A DNA stretch of 64,000 bases, from positions 18,045,209 to 18,109,208 of the forward strand of contig OZ038321.1 of NCBI GenBank assembly GCA_964035795.1, written 5' to 3'. Source of the stretch: Pterobdella sp. o SKG-2022. Taxonomy: Eukaryota > Annelida > Clitellata > Hirudinida > Piscicolidae. Shown piece after piece: positions 39,501 through 52,361 of the stretch (positions within the stretch are counted from its first letter, which is position 1; every line of letters starts with the position of its first letter). Both the position numbers and the translations under genes were made by a program. Under the pieces are notes generated by a model. The model was not told the origin of the DNA and did not search any database. It saw only the letters and a list, made by a program, of their open reading frames with translations.

Positions 39501-42500
39501 AACAAATTGTGACATTTGAGTATCTAATATATTATTCATTTTGACAATATATTTTAATGTAAAACAAACTCATGAAAACACATACCAGGGTCTTGTATCT
39601 GTGTTTTATGTATGGGCTTGAAGACATCAAAGGCACACAGTAGGAAGGCCATGTGGTGGGAAGATGAGAGCACCATTGAGTTCAACAGCAACTCCATAAT
39701 GACTTTGCGAGTCTCCAACCTCACCTTCAAATCACTCAAACTCTCCCCTTCACAAAACATTTCTGTTTTTATGTTTAAATAACCATGAATGATTTAAAAA
39801 AAACTCAATATGAAAAATTTATGGGATGATGTAGTTTTTGTGCTTATACTACTACGAGGTCAATGAAGTAGCATAGCCTGGTGCAATTGTATGACAAACA
39901 AACACAAAGTATATATAAAACTAAATTTCACGAAGCTTATCATCACTTGGAAATATGAGAATTTCTTATAAAAAAAACTTAGTGTATTTTATTGCATAAA
40001 TACTTTTTTCAATTTCTCATACTGATAGATTAATAATTTTTAACAAGTCTTCAAGAGCTAACTCACCTTCACTCTCCACCTCAGCATCCTCACAATCAAT
40101 ACATTCTGCCACTGCTGCCATCAACAACCGTAAATGATTCTGTAAATAATTCAAAATCAGTTATTCTGTAGAAAAAAACTTAATATCAAGCCAAAAAATG
40201 AAATGAAAATGTAAAAAACCCTTAAAAGATGTATTCAAACAAAAATTTCAACTCATAAATATTAGCAAGATTTTAAACCCAGTATCATCTTCACTATTCT
40301 GAAGGTAGCCAAGCTTACTTCATTTTGAAAACACTATGCAATAAAAAACATTAATATTAATAAACAGTAAACCAAAAAAGAGCATAAAAACAATACAAAA
40401 AATAGTGAAAAACCAAAAAAAAAACACCTTAACCAACAGACCTGGTTGGAAGAAAGCAGAGAGACCATCTTGGGCAGGGCATAGGTGGATGAGGCAAGAT
40501 GGGAGAGGATGTGGGTGACATGAAGAGCATGGTGAGGTAAATTCCAATGGTTGAGAAGAAAACTGCAGTGTTAGTAGTTTTTTGGTGATACCCCATAAAG
40601 TGATCATTATACTGTCACAGATTTTAGTTTCAAAGAATTGATTTAAAATATTTTTGCTGAATATCTGAAAAAATTTTTCGTAGATAATATTGATTACATC
40701 AATGAGATTTTTTAATCAACAACTGAAATAAAAAAATTTTAAATGGAGATTTGTAACTTTATTGAAGTGTTAAATCATGTGATAAAAGTTCATAAACAAA
40801 GGTTCAAACACTACATATAACCACAAAGCATTTGAAATAAAAAACTAGTGAAAGGAGCTTTTATACCGTGTAAGGTTCAACACATGGTCAGACTTGAGGG
40901 TTCTTGGGTTGACAGCCAATAATAATGTGTCTGTGCCTGTTGATCCCACCTCTAAGATTCCTGAGAGCAACAATGTTCTCATTAACTAATCACCATGGGA
41001 ACAAATGTATAAAGGATGTGATAGAGAGTATATTGAAAATAATTGTATGATGTGAATGTGAGAAAAAGATGATAAAAGGTAAATAAAAAGTAAAAAAAAA
41101 AAGCTTTTCAATATTCTCAAATTCTTTAACAATGAGTTTGACTGATAAGAAACTTTGTGTTGCTCAGTTAAAAAGTGTTTAGTTTAAACGTTTCAATAGA
41201 GAATATGTTTTAAAATTTTTAATTGGAAATAGCTGAGTATGATGTATATATAAGAAACAGATGGGTAACCAACCAAGTTTTCGTGCATTTTCAAGGAAGG
41301 CGGATTGTTTCTGAAGAGCTGTGTGCAACAATCTCAAACACCACAAACTAGCCTTGTCCATCCATGATCGCTCTGATTTATGCAAGTTTTATTTCACATT
41401 TATGCTAGCAAGGAAAGAGACTTAAAATAATGATGATTTATAAATAAAATTTCATCACTTGAGAATGTAGGTTTGTCTTACAAAAAGCTTCATGAAATTA
41501 TTTTTATCTTTAACTAAACTAGCGTTTTAACAAAAACAATTTGAATTAAGCACTTTTATTAACTGAGTAATAATACAAAGCTTTTCGTAAGTTGAACTCA
41601 CATTATCAAGTATGAAAACTTAAAGACGTTGCTAAAATTTTGTTTAATCAATACTGTTTTTCATGATTTTATAAACACATTATATTAAGCAGAGATATGG
41701 ACACACAAAGGCACCAAAAAAAACCTTCGTGAGGAGAGTGCTTGTTGAGAGCTTTTGATGTCTGATCAATTATTGACAAAATCTGTTGTAGAATGATGCA
41801 TTCTTTAAATTGAAATTGTGAAGCTGGATGCAAAAATTTATAAACTATTGAATCAGTATAATATGCATTGCCAAAAATTATAACCATTTTTTCATTTTCT
41901 AAAATTCAACTTAAAATTTTATTTTGGATTGTTTTCGAAAACACTTTGGAAAAAACATGCTAGTCTACAAAAAAAATGATAAAAATATAACAAATATAAT
42001 TTTTATATTCAAAAAAAATTTTTAACCATGAAATTTTTCGAAAACTGCTTTTCAACTCAAGCATATATGGAAAAGATAAACACATGTGATAGCATAATAA
42101 TTACAATTACTAATCATCCCACAAACCAGCTTTAAGAGGTTGTTCTCCATGTAGAACAATGTGAGCAACTGCACTCTAGGGTCATTCTTGCACTTGTCTG
42201 TAGAGGCATCCTCATCGAGTGGGGACAACACTACATCATACGAGTCTATCAGATTATATATCACCTCAAGACTCAATGCACACACTTGCCACTGAGGGTA
42301 GGTGATTATTTAGGTCATTCATTACTTGGTGTTTATATGGTAGGATGTGTAATGGTGTTACAGCCTGTTTTATAACATTCTTAATGATAAATTATGAGTC
42401 CTTATATCATACCTTCTCAGCTGTCTTCTTGTAGCTTCTTGAGAACGCCTTAAGCAAGATGAAATCTTTCAAGAAGTTCACAAAGGGCTGTGTTGATGTA

Positions 42501-45500
42501 AGAAAACCACATATAAGTTATAACTATCAAAGATCAAAATAAATTGACAATCAACGCAATGTTCATCCTATTTTGATGTTTAGGTTCTTTTAACTAATTG
42601 ATGTCCTTTCAAAAAAGAAAAACATTAAAAAATATATAAACTTTCAACAATAAAACTAAAAAAATAAAAATTTTGATAAAATGCATTGATGAATAAAAAT
42701 TAAAACCACAAAATTTAAATAAAAATTGATAGGATAGGCATTATATACTTATATTATAAACCTAAAAAACTTGGTGAAACTATACTAAACACTTGATGCC
42801 AATTAACATAGACTAACAGCGATTCCTGAAACGAGAGGTGAGCTGAGAGGGTGAGAAGTGAGGACATTGAGAAGGGTGACAAAGGACCGAGTCAGTGAGT
42901 ACTCTTCCGTCTGAGGCTCCATCTCGTTTATCTCTATCTATAAAGGTTTAACGCTTGTTATTAAATATATGAATGTCCGAGGTTGATCACAATTTTACAA
43001 AAGCGTTATCACAACAGTAAACTAAACTCATTGAAACAATTTCAGGTTTTTTAATGTATATTTAATGATCACTATAACGGCTGATGCACTGCGTCAACTC
43101 ACATGCAGACCCCTGGGACTAATGTTGCCATTCCTGCCAACCATGTACAAGACCTGCAACATGTGGTCATTATGAATTGAGAACATCATACGCATGAGTT
43201 AATTTAAAAACAAGATTTCAAACTTGAATGTATTTTTTTTAAATTGTTATTTTTTTCATGCTTTAGTACATTATCCTATAATAGAACTATTTTATAACCA
43301 ATGAAACCATTAATACTTTTGAATATGAAAAAATTCAAACACAACTAATGCACCCCATAAAACCATAAGTACTAACTTGAGCCTTTTCCATCAACAACCA
43401 CATATCAGCAGACACATTTGCACTCTTGCTAAAGGAAGCCAGGCAAGTCAACAAGGCACCCTTCAAAGCCAGTGGGATGGAGCAGGTGATCAAGCCAAAT
43501 ATTGTAAACAATGTCTGACCTCTGTTGCTTTCTGTCAACACAGCCCTGGCATCCTGATCCTGAGTAGGGTGGCAGTGGATGACGTGCACTATAACTAAAA
43601 CTTTATACTTTATTTTGCTTTTGATGCACATATTTTATTATGAAAGCTTAAATAAACACATAAAACATAATATTATATTTGAAAAAATTCAAAAACTAAA
43701 AAGTAAACTACCAATTTCCTTGGTTGATAAAATCAAATAATGTTAAAACCAATTGAATTGAATTAAGTGAAAAATATTATACCAATAAACCCCTAACAAC
43801 AAATGAACAAGAACAACAGCAAACCTTTTCCACAACGGTAGATATGAGATGCAACACAGCAATGAGGCTTTCAACATCATCATCGGATATAACATTCCTT
43901 CTGTGGGCAAAAACAGGTGAAAAATGGGGCTGTTGTTGGGCATCAAAAGGAGTTGATTGCAGATGGTGTGGTTGAAAGTGGAAGGGTGTTGAATGCATCT
44001 GCTGATTGTACTGCATGCTTTGATTGATGGTTGTCTGGTTTAATGGATGGTATGACGATTGTTCTGTTGTCTGGGTGTCCTCATTCTTTAGACTGGTGTA
44101 ATAGTTTTGGAGGGCAGAGAAAAAATGGTCCCATGATATGATACTCGACTGACTTCCTGGCAGCATTGAATTCAAATGGTAAAATGTTGAATTAACAAAT
44201 AAAATAACAAACTACAAAAAAACCTCAATCAACTTATCAAATAAATCAAGTTATTAATAGACTACCGGTAGACATGGCATTGATTTTGAGCAAATTGAAG
44301 CAACAATGGGCAGATTGGCGATTGCTTGAGAGGCCAGTCAACATGTTGATGTAAGCTGTGTACAAAGAAGGTGAAAGTATGTCACCAGCCAAACGGATGA
44401 ACTTGAATAAGGTCACCTGATTAATGATACGTATCGTTATCAGCATATTAGTGTATAGAATCTGATTTTTATATAAATTCTAATTATAAAAATAATTTTT
44501 CTGCTGAAAAAAAGTCACTCTGAACTGAATGATGAAACATAGTGAGAAAAGAAGAAAATTCAATTTAGGACAAATCACCTAAAAGTTACGCCAAACAAGA
44601 TTATAAAGATTTGAGTAGTCAAACATTCAAATAAACTTTGCAAAATTTAAAAAACAACTTAAAGTATAATATTAAAATTTTAAAAACACATAATTAACAT
44701 TAAATTTATTTCCCTTTGCTTCAAATCAATCAAAAATCCGCACAGCCAATACGAACAAGACACATACACTCACAACAGACCAACCCTTCTTTGGGACATG
44801 ACGGAAGTCCTGAAAGACTGGTCTGCCACAGCATCAATTTGGTCATTAGGACACCAGAGCTCCAATGATAACTCCAGATTCAAGGGGTCATCCTTGTACA
44901 ATGTCCCTATCTGGTGAGGATATTGGTAGTTATGACGTTGAAGCCTACATGTTGTATTGTGAAACAATAACTAAACTTAGTTCTATTCTCACTTGAATAA
45001 GTGCACCATTTTAAAATTCGCTAAAGGATAATAATATGATTAAATACAGCAGTATAAGCTAACTAGTTTAATTTTTCAAAAATTAATAACTTTAAGAAAT
45101 GATAAGAAAAAATCGTAGTTAGACCAGACCAAGATACAACGAACGAACCATATAGAGGAGATGGATGAAGGACTGTGAAATGACAGTAGCATCTTCTATT
45201 GAATTGACTTCTTCAGATGAGCTACGTATCTCCTTCACCTTTTAAATGCAATACCTTTCAGTTTGAACTTTTTTATAGTAGAAAAAAATCAATTAAATTA
45301 ACTTCATTGAATGGCTATATCATTAATATGCATCACTAAGCATCCACATTAGATTATATTTTTGTATGCATCACAGTAACCAAAACATGAAGTGCTTAAA
45401 TAATTTTATAAAATTTTCAATACAGACTAAAATAGAATTAAAAAAATATATAAATTCAAGATCCACATTTTCCTTGCTATTACTAACTTGGATTTTTCAT

Positions 45501-48122
45501 TCAAGTGGAGACAATACTAGAATATCAACCTGTTGCCAGAGTTGCTGATATACATGCAGAAAAAGCTGTCTTTAGCTAATTAGCTAAAATACACGCAGTT
45601 TGATTTCACATCCCCAAAAAAATGATTGAAAAAATAAGTTAATCTTGTGGAAACATCAATGCCTAAAGCCAATATAAAACACATTCAAATTATTTTATAT
45701 TCTAAATATCTGTTTGGAAATTTGAAGTATACAATGATAACTGTATTTATAAATATTTTATAAGCAATGTGATTGAATAGAACCTTCAAAGGCATGTTGA
45801 TGATAAAGTCTGTCACAAGGTTGTGCATTCGCCTGACATAGTATTGCTGCAATCAAAATTGGTGAGAAATTTGAATTAAAATGCAAGGAATATATATTAA
45901 ATAGTTGTAATAGTGTAACCTTAACCAAAACCTTCACGATGTAAATTAAAAAACGTTCATAAGGTTCAAATAAATAACAAATAGAATGATCATCATTTTA
46001 AATTTATTTGTAAGTTATCTTTGAATGTATGTATATTCTTTCTTAATCATCATCATCATCTTTTTGCTAGCATGGAAACGGACGCAAAACACAAACTTAA
46101 CTTAAAATTAACATAAACTTTTTTGAACAAATAAACTAAAATTGAAAATTAAACCAGAATAATCGTGTTATACCTCTTGGAAGAAGCCATGGTTAGAGAG
46201 GATGGATGTTTTGATGTAAGCAAACACATTACATTCTATGGCCTTGTCAACCAACCACTCTGACTTGTCTTCAACAGCTTTAAACCATTACAACATTTGA
46301 AATATAATTATATTAAAAATTAGAATAAGTTTAGGGATTTGGAAAATCATATAAAGTTTGATATTATTCAATAAAAAAGTAATATTTGAATTCAAAGTTA
46401 GAATATACCTTTGACTATGAGATGAAATCTAACTTTATAAAAGCTTAAAAATTTAAATATATTTAAAACCACATGTAGAAAAAATATTCAAATAGCTTAT
46501 AACAAAATGATACACCTTGATAGTTTGACAGTTGTATAAGAGCTATAGACCATGCTAGTGAGACAACCCCTTGGAGGCCAGTATTTTTCCATGTAGCAGT
46601 GGTTAGCATTCTGGTCACCTCCTTGTGGAAACATGCATCTGACACAAGAGGAAGTCTGTTTGACCAATCTGAAAAATATTTTATGGTTTAGTGAGGGTAA
46701 TAGAGGTTTAATTCAACCTATGTTTTTTTAGTAATTAATAAAAATAATAAGTATTTTTTCAACAAATATTTAAAAGCTTGAACTCTCATCATTAAGTAAA
46801 ATACTGCACTTCAAATACATTTAAAAAACAATTAATGTTTGTATACATTACTATTGGCTTGTAACTCAAAAATTTGACAGAGCCACAACTTAATGTTCAT
46901 TTCTATAACTTATGACAAATACAAATTGTATTTTGTGAATGTCAAATCAACACAATATTGGCACCTTCATCGTGTTGCTCAGTCAAAATCTTCAAATCAA
47001 ATGAATACAACAGAGACATTAATATAGCCAAGTGGTTGTCTGCCAAACACGCGTTATCATTCTCCAATTGTTCTATGTTTGCCAGAGCTCCTAACAACAA
47101 CAATGTATCAGTTTTTGATAATCCTGACTGACAACTTAAAAAAAAGAGACAATTGCCCAAAGATGCATTGATCTGTCTTATTAGTTCTGTGACCTGATCA
47201 ATTTTTGTATTAATCATTTAAGGTCAATTCAAATGTATAAATTTTGAATAAGCTCTCATTTCAACTATAATAGTTAAAAATATTAAATTGAATGGAAACC
47301 TTGAACTTGTGCCTAGGTGGTCCAATGGCAAGAAACTGAGGCAGTTGCATTCGAGTCAATTGACTTGTCTCATCAAACACATCAAATAGATCTTCAAAAC
47401 ATTGTATTAATGTCAATAAATTGAATAAAAATGAAATGATAATGAAACTTTGGAAGACACATACTGATAATATTAACAACCAATCCAGCATCAACCAGTT
47501 GTGTAATGAATTTGTTGACAACATCATTAAGCATGACTGAACTTCCAGGAACTTCCCAAGCCCTGCCTTCTCTTCCTTGGCATAACATCTGCAGACTTAA
47601 GGCCAGGTTCAACTTACTTTGAAAGTATATCAAAATTGCAACAAGCCCTCTAGAGAGACCAGGGAAAAAATATTGCTCAGATTCAGCTGAAAAGTATTAA
47701 TAAGTGAGTTAAAAAATGTATTCATAAATAAAAAAAATAAAAATACCTGTAAGTAGTAGATCTACTGAAACAATCTCATTGAGGTCGAAAAGTTCACTTA
47801 GTGTAATGGCTTCATTGATCATTTCTGAAGTCAAAAATACTGCTCTCTCAGATTTACCTGTTTTTATTCCTTTTTCAATTCCTGTTAAGACTACATCTTT
47901 GTCAGTAGCACTTTTTGCCTTTGAATAAAGAAATTTAGTCTTAATAATTCTGAAATGAAAATTATATTCATAATAATGGTTACGCACAGGGTTTTTCATA
48001 AAATTCATGAAATCCTTTTTGTGTTCTTTCAACGAAGCTTCCAACTTTAACACGTTTGCTTCTGAACTTTCGCGTAAAGTTATATCCACTAAACTATGTA
48101 GTTCTTTATAAACTTTCCACAT
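30504..48122 (-). CDS. NUP205: NUP205 nuclear pore inner-ring scaffold, complete multi-exon gene
   Basis: Start ATG at 48120-48122 (MWKVYKELHSLVD). First exons in frame: 47988-48122, 47747-47918, 47465-47686, 47300-47391, 46965-47193, 46516-46668, 46174-46277, 45784-45846. Last two: 30661-30845 and 30504-30587. The alpha-helical repeat scaffold can be followed through to the end: FPGLSRGLVAILIYF (47650), CQSGLSKTDTLLLLGALANI (47100), RRMHNLVTDFIINMPLK (45810), NLELSLELWCP (44860), SAHCCFNLLKI (44300), TIFGLITCSIPLALKGALL (43490), VILNACPKDCFTNEDRQLFI (38080), LVTSLLEDNKQLQTII (36010) and, at the C-terminus, DSLFGSRVLGDS (30790) and GFIGALVRKVRRI (30550). NUP205 bridges inner-ring subcomplexes of the pore with NUP93/NUP35 partners (family knowledge). 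A Gln/His-rich insert (43900-44080) is unusual. Between 30850 and 43300 not every exon was resolved; one segment near 31440-31490 shows an in-frame TGA in one reading. Confidence 0.93.
34741..34905. mobile_element. MITE with 34-nt inverted ends in a NUP205 intron
   Basis: The left end starts 'attcaaaaatatttaacgtc' and the right end is its complement with a few mismatches; each arm is about 34 nt. Both sides are flanked by 'aat', a possible 3-bp target duplication. The total is 165 bp with no coding capacity. Terminal sequence differs from the 'gtaaggtcaacaaac' family at 7635. Confidence 0.75.
35090..35460 (+). mobile_element. LINE C-terminal tail remnant in NUP205 intron
   Basis: On the plus strand, antisense to NUP205, the peptide LETLAKVSGVRWFGYEKRW (about 35140) resembles the 'lA.a.GvRWyGHvlR.....' segment after the RT domain of RTE-like LINEs. 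A later KKKWRLRV fits the terminal 'DR.kWR.gV'. Frame is broken in between. Only the tail end survives. Confidence 0.5.
36605..36715. repeat. Fold-back element in NUP205 intron
   Basis: Arms 36611-36651 ('gtatttgttaatctaaatca...') and 36671-36712 are inverted repeats of about 41 nt. The core carries 'cttacattctcaaatgatg', close to the 'cttacattatcaagt' core of the element at 7635. Possible hairpin in NUP205 pre-mRNA. Confidence 0.7.
38218..38237. repeat. ATG trinucleotide microsatellite
   Basis: About seven uninterrupted 'atg' units in a NUP205 intron, just downstream on the plus strand of an exon. Confidence 0.8.
39890..39970. repeat. MITE half-copy in NUP205 intron
   Basis: 'gacaaacaaacacaaagtat' followed by 'ttcacgaagctta' and 'cacttggaaatatgag' matches the left half of the 7635-type element. 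The right half is missing. Confidence 0.55.
41455..41615. repeat. Fold-back element in NUP205 intron
   Basis: 'cacttgagaatgtaggtttg' with 'cttacaaaaagctt' (41457-41495) pairs with the inverted 'aaagcttttcgtaagttg' plus 'cattatcaagt' (41575-41613). The core motif is the one shared by the window's other inverted-repeat elements; the loop is about 80 nt. Confidence 0.65.
46043..46090. repeat. CATC-repeat plus 'gctagcatgg' motif
   Basis: Several 'atc' units run into 'tttttgctagcatggaaacg' and 'gacgc'. Similar CATC-repeat and palindromic 'ccatgctagcatgg' strings are remembered as common interspersed repeats in molluscs and related animals. Single copy here. Confidence 0.35.
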
Positions 48123-49382
48123 CTTTGTAAAGTTTGACAAACTTTAGGATGTTTGTAAAACCTATCCACGATGAGCTTTTTTAAAATCTTCTTGTTAAAA
48201 TTATAACAAAATTTGTTTCAAACAATAACCAATGTTTTCAAAGGGTTCAATTATGAATTCTAATAATTCCTTCACAAAATCCTAATTGGCGGCCCTTTAT
48301 TTCCGTTCAGACTGATTAGAGCATAGAAAAACTCACAATTTTTTTTTATTTTTCAGAGACAATATGTATTATGCTAAAAAATTTTTGATTTTAAACATCA
48401 GCGTTAAAAGTTTTCAAAATAAATGTATTACTATAAAAACTGTTTCATAATAAGGTTTGACTTGTCGAAAATTATAGTTTTTTTAAATAAAGGAGTCTAA
48501 AAAACTTTCCATTTTGATGTATAAAATCAAAAGTATCCATTTTTTTTTTCAAGATTTTAAAAAATTTTATTTAATTATTTTTCGTTTTTTACTTGTCATG
48601 AAACGAGCTGCTTTTTCTTGTACCATCTTTATTACAGTCAAATTTTGTTGGTGGTATGTTACACCTTACCAAAAACTGATGAATGACATTTTGTTATTTT
48701 ATTAGCTTTGACTTTTTTGCTTTAAAGAATGCTTGCACAATGTTTCTTGTTTATATGTTAATTCAACTAAGGTCAGATTAGAAATCAACTATTTATTTAC
48801 AACCTGATTGATCATACAAAACTGTTTTAGAATGAGTATGTTAAAACGACTGGCTTTTTTCATTTAAATCATAAGAAATTTCATTACTGTGTATGAAAAT
48901 TCACAAAAATATTTTTTCCACTTTTGTAGTTTTTCAAGACCAACCTGAATAATCTTTTCAACTTCTAATGAATTAATTTGGAGATATAAAATGCAATATT
49001 GTTTATAAGTACATTAAGATGTTTCTGGAAAGTTTAAAATACAATAATCCGCCAATATATTTGCTAATGACGTAAGTTCTTAGGAAGATCGTTTATACAA
49101 TACAATACAATTACGAATGAAATTAACGTGGCATTAAATTCAAAAGTTTCTAAGCCACAAAAAAAATAAACAAACATTTTAAAAAATATATAAATAAAAA
49201 ATAAATAAAAATAATGAAAATAATAATTCTAAAAAATGAGTAAATAAAATAAAAGAAGAAAAAAGAAAGAAATGTTTAGACAAAAAAATATATGAACTTT
49301 TATTTGCTAGAAAACTTAGAAAAAAGAAAAGATTTGAGATTTCTTCCAAAAAAATGTGTGGAAACAAAAAATCTGAGTTGTT
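48123..49382. other. NUP205 upstream region, no other gene seen
   Basis: The NUP205 5' UTR and promoter should lie in the first few hundred bases; a less AT-rich patch 'ggcggccctttatttccg' sits at about 48289-48306. No other coding region was recognised before the LINE remnant. Confidence 0.4.
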
Positions 49383-50215
49383 AAGGAAAGTTATTCCACA
49401 GGGTAGAACCAATTGCATAAAAAATTTTCTTTTCTGTGGTTTTGAGCTTATCTTTATCCGCAAAAACCTTCAATAAATTGGAAGATCTCAGTTTCTGCTT
49501 ACCCGGAATGCTTGATAGCATTTCAAAATCTTTTGAAAGATAGGCTGGACCTTCATCAAACAAACACTTAAACATCAGCAGCAGAACTTTATAGTCACTC
49601 TTTTCATCAATTTTAAGCCAGTGCAGATCTCTCAAAACAGGGCTTATATGATCATATTTTTGGTACCTGTAATGAGTCTGGCTGTTGTGTTAATTAGGGA
49701 TCGGAGTCTGTTTTGCTGATATTAAGGGAGCTCTGCAAGGATAATATTATCATAGTCTAACCGGCTTAATACCTGTGCTAATGCCAGTGTCTTCAAAGAC
49801 TCTAGACTCAAAAAATCCTTGGTCGATTTTATTTGCCTTAGGGATTAAAACAACATAAGAAAATTTTGTTAATTTGAGTTTTCATAGATAAATCTTCATC
49901 TAACCAGACTTTTGACATTTCTCGAAGAAATAAAACCATCTGCAACTGTTCTCACTGGACGACGCAGAATTCTAGAAAGATTTTTGCCATTGGAGAACCA
50001 GATGACTTCAGTCTTAGAAACATTCAATTTTAAGTGATTGGTTTCTATCCAACCCACAACCTCATCTATGCACCCAGATGAAGTGCAGCTCAAGTGACTT
50101 TTCATACTTACAATGACCATAAATCTGTCATCTGCATATTGGGAGAAACTGAAATTGTGCCTCATGGCTAATTTTTTCAAATCACCATTGAAAAGACAAA
50201 CAAAAGTCGTCCAAG
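49383..50215 (-). mobile_element. L2/CR1-type LINE remnant (RT C-terminal half)
   Basis: The minus strand encodes, in order, FSQYADDRFMVI (RT catalytic YADD, about 50140), WIETNHLKLNVSKTEVIWF (about 50020), LAQVLSRLDYDNIILAELP (about 49770), LRDLHWLKIDEKSDYKVLLL (about 49600) and GSTLWNNFP (about 49390). This order and the 'HWL......yK.l.l.fK...' tail are those of L2/CR1-like elements. The reading frame breaks twice. Base composition is ordinary here, unlike the pyrimidine-rich LINE at 25 kb, so this is a different family. Confidence 0.85.
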
Positions 50216-50936
50216 AAGTGACACCATTACCACTGTCACCTGTATAAATGTGTTACACTCTACATAAAAAATTGATTTCTGAAGTTAATTTATTTTCAAA
50301 TATAAACAAAATTTTTTGAAAGCTAACTATGTTGACAAAAGTTAGGCGTATATCATATGCGTCACGTAGAAGGTTGCAGTCTTGGTCGAAATGCTTTTAA
50401 TTCATGATATAAATTATTTTTTCAGAGTCATCATGTCTTAATGTTTTGTCGATTGTTTTGGAATAACTTCATAAAATAAAGAAAATTTTTTTGATACTTT
50501 TTTTATTAAAACTAAAATTTTCGACAAATTCAACTTTGTAATAAATCATTAGTATGATATCAAGTTACTTACAATGAAATGCAGAAAAAACTTTTTTCAA
50601 ACTTTCAATGTAAATCCTAACTAAAAATTAATCTCAAATATTTGAACTTTATAATTAATATTAAACAAAAAGTTGATTCTGTTCATAAGCTTTGAGAAAA
50701 AATATAACAAACAGTCTTTGAACAAATAAATCTAGCATAAAATATTTTTATAATGCTTCTGGTTGAGAGAAAAAAGAAAAATAAGGTTCTAACAAATGCA
50801 ATAAAACGTTGTTTCAATGAGTTAAAAATTGAGTAAATCTAAGATCAATGGTCTGAAAATGAGTTTTTATAAAAAATATGCAAGTATAAAACAAATATAT
50901 AATATCATACGACACAAAAATTGTGAAAATGAGCAT
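50216..50936. other. AT-rich spacer, no gene seen
   Basis: Includes the 3' UTR of the minus-strand receptor gene in its right part. No other signal recognised. Confidence 0.4.
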
Positions 50937-52361
50937 TCAGATCTCAGTGCCTCTGAATGGCTCTTGAGTATTTAATTGAGTTTCATCAGGTCTTTTAGGT
51001 TTTCTTCCTTTTTTATCTTTTTTCTTGTTAGTTCTTTTTGTTTTTTGGGGAGTATTTAATGCAGATGTATTATTTTTTTCTGGAGTATATACGACGTTTA
51101 CCTCGTTGTAATATTCGTTTTCACTCTCAATGAAACCTACTTCTTTCGGAAGATATTGGTTATTTGGCTGAATTGTACTTGGGTGCTTGTACTCAACTTG
51201 ATATCTATGTTTCATCTTTTCTTGTTGCTCTAATCTGCTATCCGATTTAGTGATAGTTGAATCTGTTTCATTAGATGAAAAAGAATTGTTTTTAACAGCA
51301 GAAAATGATTCTTTTTGGTTTTCATCTATAAATAAATTTGGGTCATTATTGTGAACATTTATGTTTTTTTGGGGTTTTTTGAGAATAGATTGGGGCGGAA
51401 CTTGGGAATTTTCACTTTGTGTTTCATTAATCGTTTGTTGCTGCAAACGTTTGTCACGTTTGTTTTCAATATAATTTTTTATATCTCGATGCAACATTTT
51501 TATAGTTATCAATATTGATAATATTAGAACGATAGCCATCAGTATGCCAATAACGATACATGCTCTTCTGAGGCTTTCAGCATGAAGATCTGCTTCGAGC
51601 TTGTTCTTAAATTAATTTATAGTTTATTAAATTGAAACTGATTGAATGCCACAAACAAACTTCATGGCATTTGGGCGATGCCCATCCTTTTCGAGACATG
51701 CAATCACAAAAGGAAGAGTTTACATTATCTGAAGTTTAGAGTTAAGGTTATTATACAACGTGTGATTAAGGGAGTCTGTATGTTATGAAATAAAAATGTT
51801 TGAAGCTTACCGCAAACAGCCAAGCTATACGTATTTTGAGGTGTTAGTGCTCTCGAAATTGGCGATATACATTGAATTGTCATTCCATCGTAAAGCTTCA
51901 AATCTTTGAAATTAGTTAAATTAATAATGTAATAAATGATAAAATTTTTCAGTAAAAAATTACTTTCTACACGAAGGATATAAACAGCATGAATAATTTT
52001 ACTATCTTTATATATTAGAGTATATCTTTTGCTTTGAAACTGGTAATCGATCTGATGGTTTATTCCAATAATTTGTTTGGTTTGTCCATAGACTCGGTAC
52101 CATAAAGCATCTTTATTTCCACTTCTGGTTGAGTCTACTTGACAAGAACACTCTAAGGTAGAGCCAGGTGTTGTTTTATGATCGGGGAAATTACATGTTA
52201 AGATGTGGCTATAACCTTCAGTTTTCTCAACTGTGAAGTAGGTTGTAATTTGAATGAAAGATTTTATTTTATACAAAAATATCGAACATCTTACTTTGGA
52301 ACAAAGAAAATAAAAGTAATAATTTTAAAAATTCAATCTTTTTAGTTGCCGTTAACTCCAT
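50937..52361 (-). CDS. Unidentified single-pass membrane protein, Cys-rich ectodomain
   Basis: Five exons join in frame: 52295-52361, 51964-52230, 51811-51903, 51661-51728, 50937-51605, giving 387 residues. A signal peptide (about 1-22, with KLLLLFSLFQ) precedes an ectodomain of about 155 residues. That begins Ig-like (HILTCNFPD, TLECSCQVD, DALWYRVYG, GMTIQCISP) and ends with a Cys cluster resembling the second half of an EGF module (FCDCMSRKGWASPKC). A transmembrane helix spans about 180-203 (ACIVIGILMAIVLILSILI). The 184-residue cytoplasmic tail is polar, rich in Gln, Asn, Lys and Ser, with several tyrosines (NEYYNEV, VVYTPE) and a Lys-rich stretch (KTKRTNKKKDKKGRKPKR). The family was not recognised; a surface receptor or adhesion role is inferred from architecture only. 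It is divergently arranged with ZMAT5, start codons 242 bp apart. Confidence 0.8.
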
